Assembly (NCBI GenBank): GCA_035610835.1
Contig: CM069443.1
Span: 61,760,480 to 61,824,479, forward strand
DNA length: 64,000 nt
Direction: 5' to 3'
From: Ophiura sarsii
Taxonomy: Eukaryota > Echinodermata > Ophiuroidea > Amphilepidida > Ophiuridae
Positions 11,454 through 24,014 of this stretch are shown here, piece by piece. Position numbers and translations under genes: made by a program. Each line of letters starts with the position of its first letter. Positions within the stretch are counted from its first letter, which is position 1. Under the pieces are notes generated by a model. It was not told where the DNA came from. It ran no database searches and worked only from the letters and a program-made list of their open reading frames with translations.

Positions 11454-11701
11454 AACGTTTCTACTCGCTAAAGGTTACCGTTAAGTTTACCAGCGTCCTA
11501 ATAGATTGGCCACGACATTTGACCTTTCGAATATACCAAAAATGGCGCTGCACTTGAAAAAGACTGCCGCCGTAGATCATTGTCTTTTAATGCTACATCT
11601 TAACAACATAAACACGATAAATGAACATGAAATTCGTCGTAAACCAATGCGTATCCTCTAACGTGTACGTGTATACTTTCGCGTAACAAGAACTTAGTGG
11701 T

Positions 11702-12436
11702 TGTCGGGAAGTCATAGGCAAGACATGAAGTACAACACGCGCCGCACTGCGTCACGCGTCATATGACACGCAAAGCGCTTGGCAACACGAACGCGGGGCG
11801 GAAAGAAGATAAACAAGGAAAAAAGGAACAGACAAGAAGGACGGGGAGCGGGATAGCCAGGATACCGCGAATGCGGAACTACGAAGAGTTTCTTATGAAA
11901 CATTGTTAGAATTATTACTACTCGAGTCGGACCCGTGACTCATACCAGGTTTGAGATATATATATTAAACAGTGTGGCTGTGTAACGTCGTCTTACAAAA
12001 CCGGATTGACATTGCACCGACTTCCTGGTCTCGTCCTCCGGCGTAGAAAGACATCACTGATCATCGCCGTGCATGGATGCCAACCGTCTGGTGGAACTCT
12101 CGTCCGCCGGCTTATAAAGACCGGGATAAAGACATTCAATGATCATCGCCGTGCGTGGATGCCAACCGTCTGGCGGAACTCTAATCTTCCGGTCATCGCC
12201 GTGGAAAGAACTCTCAGGATACAGTCAACGGAACATCAATAACATCTCGGAACCGATAAGTGCACATAACCATAATTTACCCAGTGATCACTGGCGCCGC
12301 GATCGCGTATATTTGTGTTGCCAATAATGTCATAATACATGTAATATGCCGTGGCTACGATATTAAAGTGTTGTTAATTAAGTTTTGTCTATTGTGACGT
12401 CTTTAATTTGAATGCAAGCTGACTCGGCTCTTGACA
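11702..12436 (+). mobile_element. Solo LTR (735 bp) with 5-bp TSD
   Basis: It starts TGTCGGG and ends TTGACA (TG...CA). The flanks are GTGGT (11697-11701) and GTTGT (12437-12441), a 5-bp target duplication with one mismatch. Unit 2 gives the empty site AGTGGTAAGATT (about 20518-20528). Inside are a TATA-like ATATATATTAAA (about 11955-11966), imperfect tandem sub-repeats containing CATCGCCGTGC and GATGCCAACCGTCTGG (about 12060 and 12140), and an ATTAAA polyadenylation-like signal (about 12361). These mark promoter and R/U5 regions reading left to right. There is no internal coding region, so this is a recombined solo LTR of an unidentified LTR retrotransposon. Confidence 0.85.
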
Positions 12437-12480
12437 GTTGTAAGATTTATCGGGTTGCTGTTTCTACTGGGCAAGTTAGA

Positions 12481-12736
12481 CAAGGATGTTCTATACTATA
12501 TATACAAGTACATATAACCATCCCATATATGAATGCACCACACGAGCGTTTCCTACTACTCTTGTACTAGGCGTTTCCTGCTCATCATCTTCACATTTAC
12601 ATTCGTCACGTGACCTAAAGGAAAATAGCTCACTAATATCGATCATAGAATCATAGAAGAGCGAAATATCATTCAACATTATGTTGTAAAGAATATGTTT
12701 AGCATTTTTGCGCACAAACGTTATCTTGTTTTAGAT
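12481..12736. other. Spacer between units 1 and 2
   Basis: 256 bp with no counterpart in the window. It contains no recognisable element. It is probably the left part of the ancestral unit, whose unit 1 copy would lie upstream of base 1. Confidence 0.5.
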
Positions 12737-13240
12737 AATGCTGCATGACGTAAAGCATTTTTCCTAAGTGTGAAGTCTTCTTTTAAAACTTCTTCATTGC
12801 TAAAAGAATCAATTTTTGATTATTGGATGATATATCATATCTTCCTGAAAGCTTAAAACCTCTTATGCAAGTTCGAGAAACCGATTGTATTAAAAAGATA
12901 TTTGACATTTATTCTATCTTGGTTTTCACAAAGACCCAACCTAATGTCTTATCGCTTCATTAAACCTTCGGATACGTAATGTAACATTCATTTGTTTAAC
13001 TTATGTTTTCATTGGGTTTTAAGTATGATTTCTTCAACCCCATTATTAGATTGCGAATGTTATATTATGTAGTTAATCCACCCATCGAGGGTAAGCCTGT
13101 CTTTTTATATTCTTGGTGTTCAGACATCACGAGCATCCTTACGCTTTAACTTCCCTCCGATTTCCAATTAACCGATTTTATTAACCGTAAGAAATCTCTC
13201 CTTCCCGAATCATTAAGAGTTAACGCAAGAACGAGATAAG

Positions 13241-13258
13241 TTCTCTCTCTCTCTCTCT
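13241..13258 (+). repeat. (CT)n microsatellite
   Basis: CTCTCTCTCTCT run, expanded relative to unit 1 (about 500-513). Confidence 0.8.
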
Positions 13259-14846
13259 ACACGGGTAAAATTACCCGTTTAATACTTAACCGAATACCAA
13301 TCAATGCTGTACATGTGAAGACATGTCATAGTTACATAATACACATTGTTTTGTTGAATTTTAAGTGCACAATCAATAAGATTTCAGTCATCTCCCTGGT
13401 AATCCTAGTCTAGCCAGAAGAGGGTCGTTACCAGTTCATTAGATTTTATTTCTGAGTCGCTCTATAACTCATTCAAATCGTTAAGAGTTTTTGGGCACTA
13501 TTAAGACAATACCACCGATTGCGCTTATTTAAGATACAACAAATCAATTCCATTTCATATCTGGCAGTAAGTCCTCCAATTATATACTGTTATTCGATTC
13601 CCATTGTAACGTTCAACTAAGTTGCCACGTATTCACCAATTCGTGTTTATATTCCAATTAATATTGCTCCAAACTAAATTTTACCCAATATTATTTTGAC
13701 CGGGATATTTTGCGCTGCGTGAAAACAATGTTAAATGGTGATTCAAAATTAGATAGACAATCAAACAACACAGTTTAGTTTGGCCAAATTCGAATTGCTG
13801 GTGGTTTTAAGGCAGAATATTTAGAAGGTTCAAATTACATCTTTCAACTAAGTTACTTCTTGTGCTAAGGTCTGTAATTAATATAGTTGTCTGCCATTGA
13901 TTTTGCCCGATTTCAGCTCTGGTAGGCAATCCTACAAGATGAAACGTGTCATGAAGTACTTTTATGATTAAATACTGCCAGTCATTTTTGAAAATGTGCG
14001 ACGCTTCGAGCATATTTCGTGACCACTTATGCAACTGTGTGGCACGAGGGTCAATATGTAATAAAATGTGTATTTAGTATTGCTTTAAAATCACGGGTAC
14101 GTGACTAAATGTTAAAAATTGGCGGGATATAAGTAAATAATTCTAGCGGGTACTGACCGCCTGGTGGATTTGTTTTTAGTATATTGTGAAATGGTTAAGT
14201 GTTCCATTGAGTATGGTTATTGCAAGTTCAAGTACTTCTTTGTAATACGATAAGATGCACTCCACCACAAAGTGTATATGAATGTATAATTTCTTGTGAA
14301 AGGTGCATTTAGCACTTTTTATCAGGAATAGAAATGATAATATTCATTTCTGTTCTTTTATGTTTCTATTTTGTTCACAGTTGCTTCATATGTTAAACAC
14401 AATACACAATACAGAGTACAGTTTCCTCCTATCAGAACAGCAGCGCATTAAAACGATTATTACAGGGTCATTTGATGATAGACTACACACCACATGATGG
14501 TAAGAGGGAATCCCATATTTGTTAACAATGTTCCCGTTTTTACAGCGATATAGTTTTCAAGGGAAATATACGACGTTGCTTCCTTCCGGAAAAAATCGAA
14601 AATGGCAGCCTCTCTTTCATTTTTATCTTGTATATATTAAAGCGACACAGTAGGGAAATTGTACTTCTGTATATCACAGATACAAACAGTGATTTAATGT
14701 CCCATTGTAGCATCAGCTTGTGCACATATGCAAGGGGTTTAATCAATAATTGATCAATATTTTCTACAACTATTCAATAAAAGGCTATGAACGGAATGGC
14801 GAACTATACCGTCAACATTAAACATCGATTTTTGTTTCAACTTAAT

Positions 14847-15286
14847 GGCCCGTATTCTCGTACGTATTTAAACACGGTTTTTAGCTTAACACGCATTCAA
14901 CGTTGACTTTAAACACATTGTTTAACTTTAAAACACGCATCTACCGCAGTGTAAAGTGTCCAACGTTTAACATGGATATTGGGTAGCTTAACGCGCGTTT
15001 AACTAAACTCATACGCCAACTGTAGCTCTTTAATGATTACTCAACCTTGCCCGGTGCAAGCTGACGAGCAGACCGTGTAATCTTAAGAAATACAGTGCAT
15101 TTGAGGAATTCGGTCGATATCTATGTAACCCATATGGACTTCAATTGAATACCTGTACACAGTGAACGCACGACCACTCTGGGGACGAGATTAGCGAAGT
15201 TTAAAAGCGGGTTTTGTTAAACACGTCGTTTAAAGATAAACTCGCGTTTAATTTAGACACGAGTTTAGTTAGTCATGGTTTTAAGC
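14847..15286 (+). mobile_element. MITE, GGCCCGTATTC family, copy 2 (right end deleted)
   Basis: Paralogue of 2994-3460. The left TIR GGCCCGTATTCTCGTAC is intact, while the right TIR is lost after GTCATGGTTTTAAGC. Confidence 0.7.
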
Positions 15287-15346
15287 AAAAAGGATTTTTA
15301 CTGAAGATAAAACTAAACTGATAGGATTAAAAAGAGTGGTCATTAA

Positions 15347-15758
15347 AGGAAGGGTCCCGCAAGCACAACATTGAGCATTATTTGTTAGAAAAATTATTAT
15401 CGAGCCGAAATTACGTAATTATATAGAACAAAACACCATACTAGTTACAAAAATGAATAAAAACTGCCATCACTCAACATGCAATTTTTTTAAATTTGCG
15501 ACGATCGAAAGTCCCGGTGTCGATGACGTCATGGGTATCGGTGCTCAAATTTGCGCATGTGCATTGTATAACTATGACATCATCGACACTGGGACTTTCG
15601 ATTGCCGCGAATTTTAAAAAGTGCATGTTGAGAGATTGCAGTTTTTATTTGTTTTTGTCATAAGTGTGGTGTTTTGTTCTATATAATTACAAAAGTTGGG
15701 CTCGATAGTTATTTTTCTAACATATAATGCACAGTTTTATGCTTGCCGGACACCTCCT
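15347..15758. mobile_element. TTAA-flanked foldback element (412 bp)
   Basis: Inserted at TTAA, with TTAA at 15343-15346 and 15759-15762. Unit 1 shows the uninterrupted GGTCATTAACACTTTCC at 3555-3571. The left half (AGGAAGGGTCCCGCAAGCA) and right half (inverted AGGAGGTGTCCGGCAAGCA) are inverted copies over about 190 bp each, with a short centre. A CRE-like TGACGTCA lies near 15525 in the left arm; the right arm has TGACATCA. The right TTAA is also the left TTAA of the adjacent CACTTTCC MITE, so the insertion hit an existing element boundary. Non-coding. Confidence 0.9.
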
Positions 15759-15762
15759 TTAA

Positions 15763-16009
15763 CACTTTCCACGCTTTCCACGCGGCAATTTGTTTTACCA
15801 TTTATAAAACAGATAGTTTAGAAACCTTTTTCAACTTTCAAGGTATATCTGAAGGATTACTGAACCAATACTAGGCATGTTTGTACTTATTTCAATGCAT
15901 TGCTTATGGTTATTCTAAATATGTGATAAAATTCAATAACTTTGACATTTGTCAATCATTTTGTAAAATGTTGCCATGTCGTCTGCAGACGCTTGCAGCG
16001 TGAAAAGCG
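15763..16009 (+). mobile_element. TTAA MITE, CACTTTCCACGCGG family, copy 4
   Basis: Paralogue of copy 1, flanked by TTAA (15759-15762, 16010-16013). The left TIR has an internal 12-bp duplication (CACGCTTTCCACGCGG) and the right TIR is decayed to GCAGCGTGAAAAGCG. Confidence 0.8.
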
Positions 16010-17379
16010 TTAAACATCATCTACAGCCCATAAAGTAAACGCTCACATACGGCACGTTTAACGAGGTTCAACAATCTAAAAGGCATTGATGTAAATAATA
16101 CTTTTACTGCAAAATTCAACCTCATCTTGGTATCTTAAAATACCATCTTATGCCAATAACTTAGTAATAGCAACTTTGTACCTGTGCCTTCCTGTTAGTA
16201 AACTGACCGTTATAGGGCTTGTCCGGCTACTTACTTACGACGATGTTTATAAACGTTTGGAAATCTTCGATATAACAACACATTGAATAACAATCTGTAA
16301 CAACGGTATCTTTACATTGAAAACAATTATTGTTATTCAAATGAAGTCAATAACAGCTACAAAATGTGGACTCACTGTTTTTCGAGAAGGATGAAACGTT
16401 GAAGTAGCTCCTCACGTTTCACACGAGTCTAAACTTAATATCTGTGTTTTGTAAGATACGTTGTGCTAGGCTAATAACAACACATTTAATGGTATTTGTA
16501 TATGTAAAACCACTTTCAAGAGCTATTTGCACTTACTCAGATGCAAATTTCAGCATGTGAACTATAGACGTCAAAATCCTAATTTCTATAAATGGAAAAC
16601 CATTTTGTTTTAATTTGAAGTTTGTTGGCCGGTCGATCACACATGCGGGTTGATTTTCACCCTCCCCGTTCAATGTCTAAAGCTATGAAGACATACATTC
16701 GTTGAAAGTTTAAAGCAATCAACACTAATTTGTAAATAGTGAACAGTAATCGCTTAGATCTAGAAATTTAACCGGTAAGGTATTAGAATCCTATCAGCGC
16801 TTAAATTATAACTCCCGTTGTTAAACGCACGATCTCCCCCAATTATTCGAAGGTGACGGGATGGTTTTCCTATGAAAAAATAAATGAACTCGGAAAGCAG
16901 GAGGAACATAATATAGATCGTAGCGTAAGCATGCGAGGAAAATCATCATGGAACATAGAACCCATGCAAAAAGACCGTAATTGGACAAGAGGAAAGATTG
17001 GGATCCGTGTTACATACAGGCACGATGCGAGTACGATTTGGATCAGTTTTAATTTGATAATTTATTAACTATTTTAAAACCAAGGTTGAATTCATACCTT
17101 AATATTTTACTTTACATCAATCCTTTTCGTTATGCATAGCAAAATGATAAACCTCGTTACATCGAAAATAAAAAGTTCGTCATTTTCATCACGAGAAATA
17201 GAAATCCGTCAGACATAATATAACAAGATACTTTTCATAATGCTCATTTTTAGTCTATCTAACTTTAGTTTTAAATTAATGGACTTCATATGCTAATGTC
17301 TAGACGGAAGACGGAAGTCCAGAAAAATCTTTGGTGTATAGGATTGATCGCACCATATAATACTCGTTAAAAGTCTTAA

Positions 17380-17619
17380 CACTTTCCACGCGGCTATTAG
17401 TTTTACCATTTATACAAAAACAGATGTTTCATTCCTTTTCCAACTTTCAATGTCTTATCTCAAGCATAACTGAACCAATACTAGGCATGTTTGTATTTAT
17501 TTTAATGTATTTCTCATGGTGATTCCAAATGTGATGATGGAGTTCAATAATGTTTTCATTTTTGATACATTTTGTGACATTTTGCAACTGTCGTCTGCAA
17601 ACGACTGCCGAGTGGAAAA
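17380..17619 (+). mobile_element. TTAA MITE, CACTTTCCACGCGG family, copy 5
   Basis: Left TTAA and CACTTTCCACGCGGC are intact. The right end is shortened to CTGCCGAGTGGAAAAG, having lost its last bases and TTAA. It is the unit 2 counterpart of copies 2 and 3. Confidence 0.75.
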
Positions 17620-18002
17620 GACATCATTGTGTGAACATCACTTGTTCACACTGTTATTGTGAACATTTAGCAACACAGTGACTATCGACGAGGCATGTTT
17701 GCCCTCCCTTTACCTGGCTAGACAGTGCAATGACACATTCTTATGTTAGTTATTATATTATAATGTGCAGTTGCAGGTTTACTAGCCTCGCTGTACTATT
17801 TCATTAACCTTTTTTATTTTTTCAACTGCTATATCCGGATGGGCTATATATTAAAACGGATATACATTCAATATAAGAATAATAAACATCGTGTCACTAT
17901 GTTCAAAGAGAGCTTGTATACAATGTTGTAATAAAATCCTAATACGGTTGTCAATCTTGTTTTTGAGTGATATAGCAGGTGTGTGGTGAGCATATAAATG
18001 TA

Positions 18003-18506
18003 CACTGCTAGTCTAGTTGGTCACACAAATGCTGGTTAAAGTTTACCGCAAATTATTTAGATAGGCCTAATTGTATTAATTTACCAAGTTTGTAACCAAT
18101 TGTTGGTTAAACTTAACCAGATTATTAATACTGTCAATATTTGACCCAATGTTGGGCAAGAATGTTAATCAAAGGTTGTTATTCAACAAATGTAGCAACT
18201 ATTGCTTAATTTGTTGGGTAAATGTTTTCTTGGTATATCCTTGGTGTAAGACATTCATAAGTTAGTCTAGTGTCAAGACCCCATTACAGAATAAAGCTGT
18301 CTAATCATTTAATCCTTCAATAGAGGATTTTGTACTAAGTTAATGCTGTGCTGTATTGCAGCAGGGATAAACCGTTTTCATTGTTGTGACCAACAGTTGA
18401 TGCAGCAGATATAGAAATTATTTTGTTTAACCAATAGTCAATATTCTAACCGACAAATTAGTAAAGTGATTTCTCAACTATTTTATTGACCAACGAATTT
18501 GCAGTG
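18003..18506 (+). mobile_element. TA-flanked CACTG-TIR element, unit 2 copy
   Basis: Full-length paralogue of 8193-8697, with TA at 18001-18002 and 18507-18508, the same ends, and diverged interior including the TATCCTTG module. Confidence 0.75.
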
Positions 18507-19092
18507 TATGACTCTCCTCAAGAATAAAGCTGCGCATCTTTTGATTGTTATCACTAGGGCCCGTGGGGGCCATTCATGTATAAAAGTTGTAATTATCCTT
18601 GTTAATGCAGTCTATGTAACAAGGATTTAGCTCGACAAGTTAAACTATTAGCGACGGGAGTTTATACTGAAATGAACGTATGAAATTGTGTGATTCAGTA
18701 TTGTTAGGATTTTTTTTTTATAGCCCTTACCATTTTGGGTATATTCCAAATGATGACACGTGACTATATATCGGCCAGGGACGTTACCCACCTCTGACTA
18801 TCATTCTGTTGAATTGAACCCATTCGGTTAAATTCCTTATATTCGGGGGGATTGTAGTGGTTTTACTCCATTTATATCCAATTTCAAGACGTCATTCGGG
18901 AAATCGAAACCAAATTAGTATGAAAATACGGGCGCGTATGTTCATAAATATAATTTAAAGCCCGTTTAAAACCAAAATATACCTTAATTATTGAAAACTT
19001 CATGTAAACAGTAACTAAAAGAATACGTGCATGTTTTCAGGGAATCAGCCAAAATGATGTGTGAAGTCATTCGGACAAGTGTGGATGTCGTA

Positions 19093-19115
19093 CCCCCCCC
19101 CCCCCCCCCCCCCCC
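19093..19115 (+). repeat. Poly(C) tract (23 C)
   Basis: Counterpart of the 26-C run at 10290. Confidence 0.9.
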
Positions 19116-19753
19116 TTATCTACCTCCTCCCACCCCGACATACATGCTAGTATAATTTACAGCCATTGTTACATTGAACATCACCCTTAGCTATTACTCA
19201 GAGCACAGGTTTTCCATTCAGACACCAGTAAATCAAATATAATTGACGTCCCACCCAAATTGATCTGTCTTAAGGTTTATGGAACAGGGTAATTTTAAGG
19301 CATATTGATTTATTTTTAGAATAATGTCCTTTGCACGTGATAAGTCAGATTTTCCTCCAACAATCGAAACACTTATTGAATGAAGCGCAAGCATTAAATC
19401 TAAATTATTATTTTAGAATAGGAAGGGTGCCATCTTGGGCCTAGTTTTCATTGCTTGCTGGAGAATAAGTTCATGGCGGTACGGTTAAACTTGAAGACCA
19501 TCTCATCCCGCCCTGTATTTGATCGGGATGGCAAAGTGGGGGTCTGGGAATGCATAAGCTTAGAAAAGTCGGAGGGTTAAATCAATTTATGAGAAAGGAG
19601 GGAGGAAGTTGTCTAGATATAAGAGGGACAGATCGCGGTTTGCATAATAGGGGTTTTGAATATCACACTTTATCAATTTCCCAAGGCAGTATTAGCGAGA
19701 TCAAGAATGATGATGGAACTTAATGTTTCTGGTGTTTGTTGCCTGCACGAATT

Positions 19754-20167
19754 TATATAAGGTCATGTGTCAGTTGGGGCAATAACAACATGAAATCGAA
19801 TCATCGTCGTATTAGGGTAATAATGAAACCTTTATATATATAACAGAATGAACTCTAATCCTCGACGTGTAGTGAAACGCTAATATGTGGATGTTAAAAC
19901 CCTTTGAACATGGGCGGCCGCTTTAGAGGCCTCAATTGAATTGAGTGTCAGGGGGTCAGTGTTCAAAGGGATAGCGGTACTTGCGGGCATTTGTGTCTGT
20001 TGCTTTGCCCCGTCATTATGCTACGGCGGTCTTGGCGTGGCGCATTTTACCTGCGTACATCTGTATTCTTTGAGTGGCACTTCGATTAAACTACTGTGTT
20101 CTTTGATTGGCGACGTATTCAATCGTGTTTGCTTTGTATATATTATATAATTATATGTTACAATAAA
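19754..20167 (+). other. Conserved TATA-to-AATAAA segment, unit 2
   Basis: Counterpart of 10930-11340, with TATATAA at 19754-19760 and AATAAA at 20162-20167. The 69-codon TTG-initiated frame (19941-20150) has two amino-acid changes relative to unit 1. The high conservation of this patch is its main point of interest. Confidence 0.35.
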
Positions 20168-20780
20168 CCGCCATGAGCTGTTCTGCAGTAAGAATGTGTT
20201 TCTACTGAGGCACCGGAAAGTTAACGCTATTTTAAATAACGATAATTACCGTTAACTTTTTAATCCCCCCCCCCCAACATTTCTACTCGCTAAAGGTTAC
20301 CGTTAAGTTTACCAGCGTCCTAATAGATTGGCCACGACATTTGACCTTTCGAATATACCAAAAATGGCGCTCCACTTGAAAAAGACTGCCGCCGTAGATC
20401 ATTGTCTTTTAATGCTACATTTTAACAACATAAACACGATAAATGAACATGAAATTCGTCGTAAACCAATGCGTATCCTCTAGCGTGTACGTATATACTT
20501 CCGCGTAACAAGAACTTAGTGGTAAGATTTATCGGGTTGCTGTTTCTACTGGGCAAGTTAGCGTTCCGTTAACAAACCTGATTTGTGCAGGTTTTTGCCG
20601 TTAGAAAACTTAACGGTAATTAGCGTTATTTGACTGTTTCTACTGGGCATAATCATAAAACTAACATGCGGGTGATCAACAACTTAAAGATATGTCTTGC
20701 CAATAAAAAAAAACCCACTTTTAAAAATGCTTCGTCAGTGAATTTTACCACCTTCATGTATTGGACATAAAAACAAAAAG

Positions 20781-20945
20781 GAAAAGGTATACTTTAGGTC
20801 GCCCGATACTGTTACATTTTATATATCCCAGTATCGTCCGATACTGGAACACTGAATTTGTACCAGTATCTTCCGATAATGGGTGTTCCAGTATCGGACA
20901 ATACTAGTACAGTCCAGTATTTGAGACTTAAAGTACACTTTTTCC
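20781..20945. mobile_element. MITE, ACTTTAGGTCCCAG family, copy 1 (short)
   Basis: Left GGAAAAGGTATACTTTAGGTC and right GACTTAAAGTACACTTTTTCC form the TIR. The interior is an array of CCAGTATCGNNCGATACTGG-type palindromes. Related copies are at 31245-31590, 34363-34510, 42363-42513 and 60419-61042. Confidence 0.75.
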
Positions 20946-23900
20946 AACAAAAATATTGACACAACAAATGCCCAATATAAATGTAACCTATTATTTTGAA
21001 ATATCGTTTTCTTAATTATTTTTTTAATTGGTTATCAAAATATTGATTCGGCAATATAATAAAAATCATGTTTTAACACGGTGACGTACACATTATACGT
21101 CAGAATGTAATACCACCGAAGATATTCTCCCTTAAGTATACTTTATACTATAATTGATATCCGTATCTGTATGTGTGCTATACGTATCCATTACTCCATA
21201 CGAGGGCAAAAGGTCCCTTTTGAATTGTATATCATACATGAAATTAAGATTGAAAACACTCGAAACATACTAGCCTTGATTCAAGGTGCAATTGCTGGAT
21301 GTCACTTTAAAAATATATATAATATACTAGTACATGCCAAACCCCACATTATTATCTCTATAGCTCTCTATATGCCACGCAGCCCCATTTTAATACCCAC
21401 CTGTTACAACCTTCACGGATTTTGATTTTCCCTCTAGTTGCAATTGCGCCTTGACCATTCTCTTATTAGATTAAATCCTTCTAACTGTTAACCGCCAATC
21501 ACGCGACCAGCCAATCACAGCAAATTATGATGAAATGGTGACCAATGACAACATATCGGGTCGCAGGTTAGATTCCATTGTACAGGGAACGAGTTCATTT
21601 ATAAATAGGGGTGAAAGGCTTTCATCGCGGTATTAAAAATATAAATTCAATACTCAGTGAAATTGAAAAAGTTGTTATTATAATAAATTCAAATAATGTA
21701 AACTGGTACTTCCCCACTTTATAATGCATCATTCATTGAAAGTCGTGAAACTTTAGCCATGCTTTAACGATGGAAATGCGCATGTGCAGAAGTTTACGTA
21801 ATTCATTGGGAGTAGCATAATTCATTAGCGTCCTCGCAAGTCCTTAGAGCGGGGCTGTTTTCGGAATGGGGCAGTTGGTATGTTGACAGCACACTCGTGC
21901 GAGCTGCTCTGGGGAGTATCAGTGGGTGTGTTCAGTCAATGATGTGTTCTGGCACGCGACATATTACCGATACTATTAGTGGACTATTGTTGGATAGTGG
22001 ACTAGGTAATGGTAGGCATAGGGACAAGCAGTCAGTATTTTTTCCTATGGAGTGTAGAGGCCTAATAATTATAAGGACATTATCTGTATGGAAAAGTATC
22101 TTTGCTGCCCAAGGACTTGCAGCAAATCTAAAAGCATACTAATACATACAGAAGTCTCTCCGTTAAACGCAATCCTAAGAGGTGTAATGCATCTCAATGG
22201 GGTCATAGTCGCGTCTGTAGATCAAGAATTAATGCAAATATGATACAGACATGTCATTTGACGTGTTAACGAGGCTACTTGAACGGATAGGATTACATCG
22301 GGGTGGCGTTGGTTTCGACGGCTGACGTGGTGATCTATAGTATAGACCAACGAATATATGCATTCCACCATCTCTCTCAAATAACGAAAACCCTACCTCT
22401 CTTTCTTTCTCATACACTGTCTAGACAAAAATGATTGAACATAATTAAATATTAATCTTTATGTGTCTGAATCCCGGGTCTGAATTGCAGATGTCTTTGT
22501 AATATACTCGTCACTTTCGATTTGCAAGCTAGTTAGAGGGGCCAGAATATTTGTTTGGAATGAGACAAAGTCAGAAGTCACTCGAGCACTCTCAATATTG
22601 TTACTTTCTTACTTTTGCTCAACCCTTAATCATGTCGGTTAATAATCAACATTAACTTTAAGCCAATCACAATTGATATAAACCTCCCGACTGAGAACAA
22701 ATAGTCTGCGAACCTTTCGCGCCTATAATTGAAAGTAAACTACGTAGAGGTAGAGTCGAAACGCAACAATGGTTAAACTCGTCCCCAGTTGGCTCTAAGG
22801 GATAAAACGTCTGCTATGAATTTCATCACTTTATTAATGATCTGAGAGATGAAGAGCCGTGAATTATAAATACCGAGATTTGCTGACGGATACTAAGACG
22901 TTACTAGGTATTAATACGAGAGGATGGCATGGCAGACCCAATTATCGCTCCCGGGGATGTTCAAGCTTGTGTGTCGCAACGTGCAAACATCACGTGTCTC
23001 TCACGGCACGTTAAGGCACAATAAAATACAGGTGCTATTTTCTTAATACCGATTCCGGTTTCAAAAATAGTCCACGGGGGAAAGTTGCCAGTTCTTATTT
23101 TGATAATTACTTGGTGAACATCTAACCTCTTGAATTCAATAGTCTCGTATAGCATGCGAATGAGAGTGCCTGAATATCGTCACCTATGATGTATTATGTA
23201 TGGGGTGTGACAGCAAAATCAGTCGGAAGTCGGGTGTATTGGTTTTGAGATAATGCATGATACAAGATCAAAAATCCTTTGTTTTCTATCATTTTAAATA
23301 ATCTATCAAATTTTATTGTCCATGGAACTTATTGCCTGATCGCAAAGGGTATTTCCTATAATGTAGTATTATAGATGATTAATCCAATCGAAAAGCTGTT
23401 TCTATCAATCTTTTTAGCTGACTTCACGTGATCGCATCGCTTATCATTATGCGTGTTTGACTGAGTATTGATTTGCTCTAAATATAGGGTACTCCTCTGG
23501 AAAACTGCCTCTAATCATGCTAATGAAGACAAATCGATCGTGTTAGCCACCTTGTGACGATTAAATGAACAGCCATAAGACAAATGCCTTAGACAATTGT
23601 ATTTTATATTATGTAGGTGTAACAACAGACATTGGGACGTTTAGTTAGGCTACGAAATTAAATATACTTGATTGTATCGTGTCTTGTATATGCTATTTGA
23701 ATTGGTATTTACAGACAGAATGGCCTGAAAAAACAGAAAGTTATCTGTTGGAGCAGCTTGTAAGAGCTTTCATGTGTATTGGTTTGGTAGTTGTGAAAGT
23801 AGCTGGTTGTTGTGAAAGTGGTATTGGCAGTGGCAGTGGTGTGTATATCGACTAGTGTTAAGTGGCGTAAGTTGGGGTGATAAATGGAAATAGTACTTTC

Positions 23901-24014
23901 TGAAAATACATTGAGATAATTATTTCTTTTTTAATTGCGCGATTTCGTACAATGTAATAAATATAAGTAGTGATGTGAATGGTAGAAATAATGCAAAATT
24001 ATGCGAAAACGTTA
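20946..24014. other. Unique gene-poor DNA
   Basis: A+T-rich sequence without recognised genes. It contains the promoter candidate at 21494-21640 and a second TATAAATAC motif near 22865. The longest frames here are under 90 codons and resemble no family I recognise. Confidence 0.5.
21494..21640 (+). promoter_or_regulatory. Candidate Pol II promoter: 3 CCAAT boxes plus TATA
   Basis: CCAAT at 21494, 21511 and 21542, two of them in the form CCAATCA, are followed by TATAAATAGGGG at 21600. A start would be expected near 21630 in CTTTCATCGCGG. Spacing of 58-106 bp from CCAAT to TATA is canonical. A GTATGT donor-like site lies near 21880. No downstream coding exon is recognised, so the product is unknown. 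Confidence 0.45.

Larger units (their letters stand above)
1..12480. repeat. Segmental duplication, unit 1
   Basis: Colinear with 12737-20561. The opening bases (AATGCTGCATGATGTAAGGC) recur with two mismatches at 12737, and similarity runs, with indels, to the shared motif TTTCTACTGGGCAAGTTAG ending near 12480 here and near 20561 in unit 2. Copies differ by scattered substitutions and several insertions: the extra 766 bp at 974-1739, a nested 2326-bp tandem duplication, a 959-bp TA-flanked element and a solo LTR. The unit probably starts before the window, because 12481-12736 has no counterpart inside it. No host gene is recognised. Apart from the elements listed separately, this stretch is A+T-rich non-coding DNA. 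Confidence 0.9.
12737..20561. repeat. Segmental duplication, unit 2
   Basis: Diverged colinear copy of unit 1. It lacks unit 1's 766-bp gain, 2326-bp duplication, 959-bp element and solo LTR, and has its own 412-bp foldback insertion. It is useful as the pre-insertion allele for unit 1. No host gene seen. Confidence 0.9.

Noticed and set aside
1..20561. Host gene family in tandem
   Set aside because: The two long units share only non-coding DNA and mobile elements; no frame is conserved with an ATG and synonymous bias.
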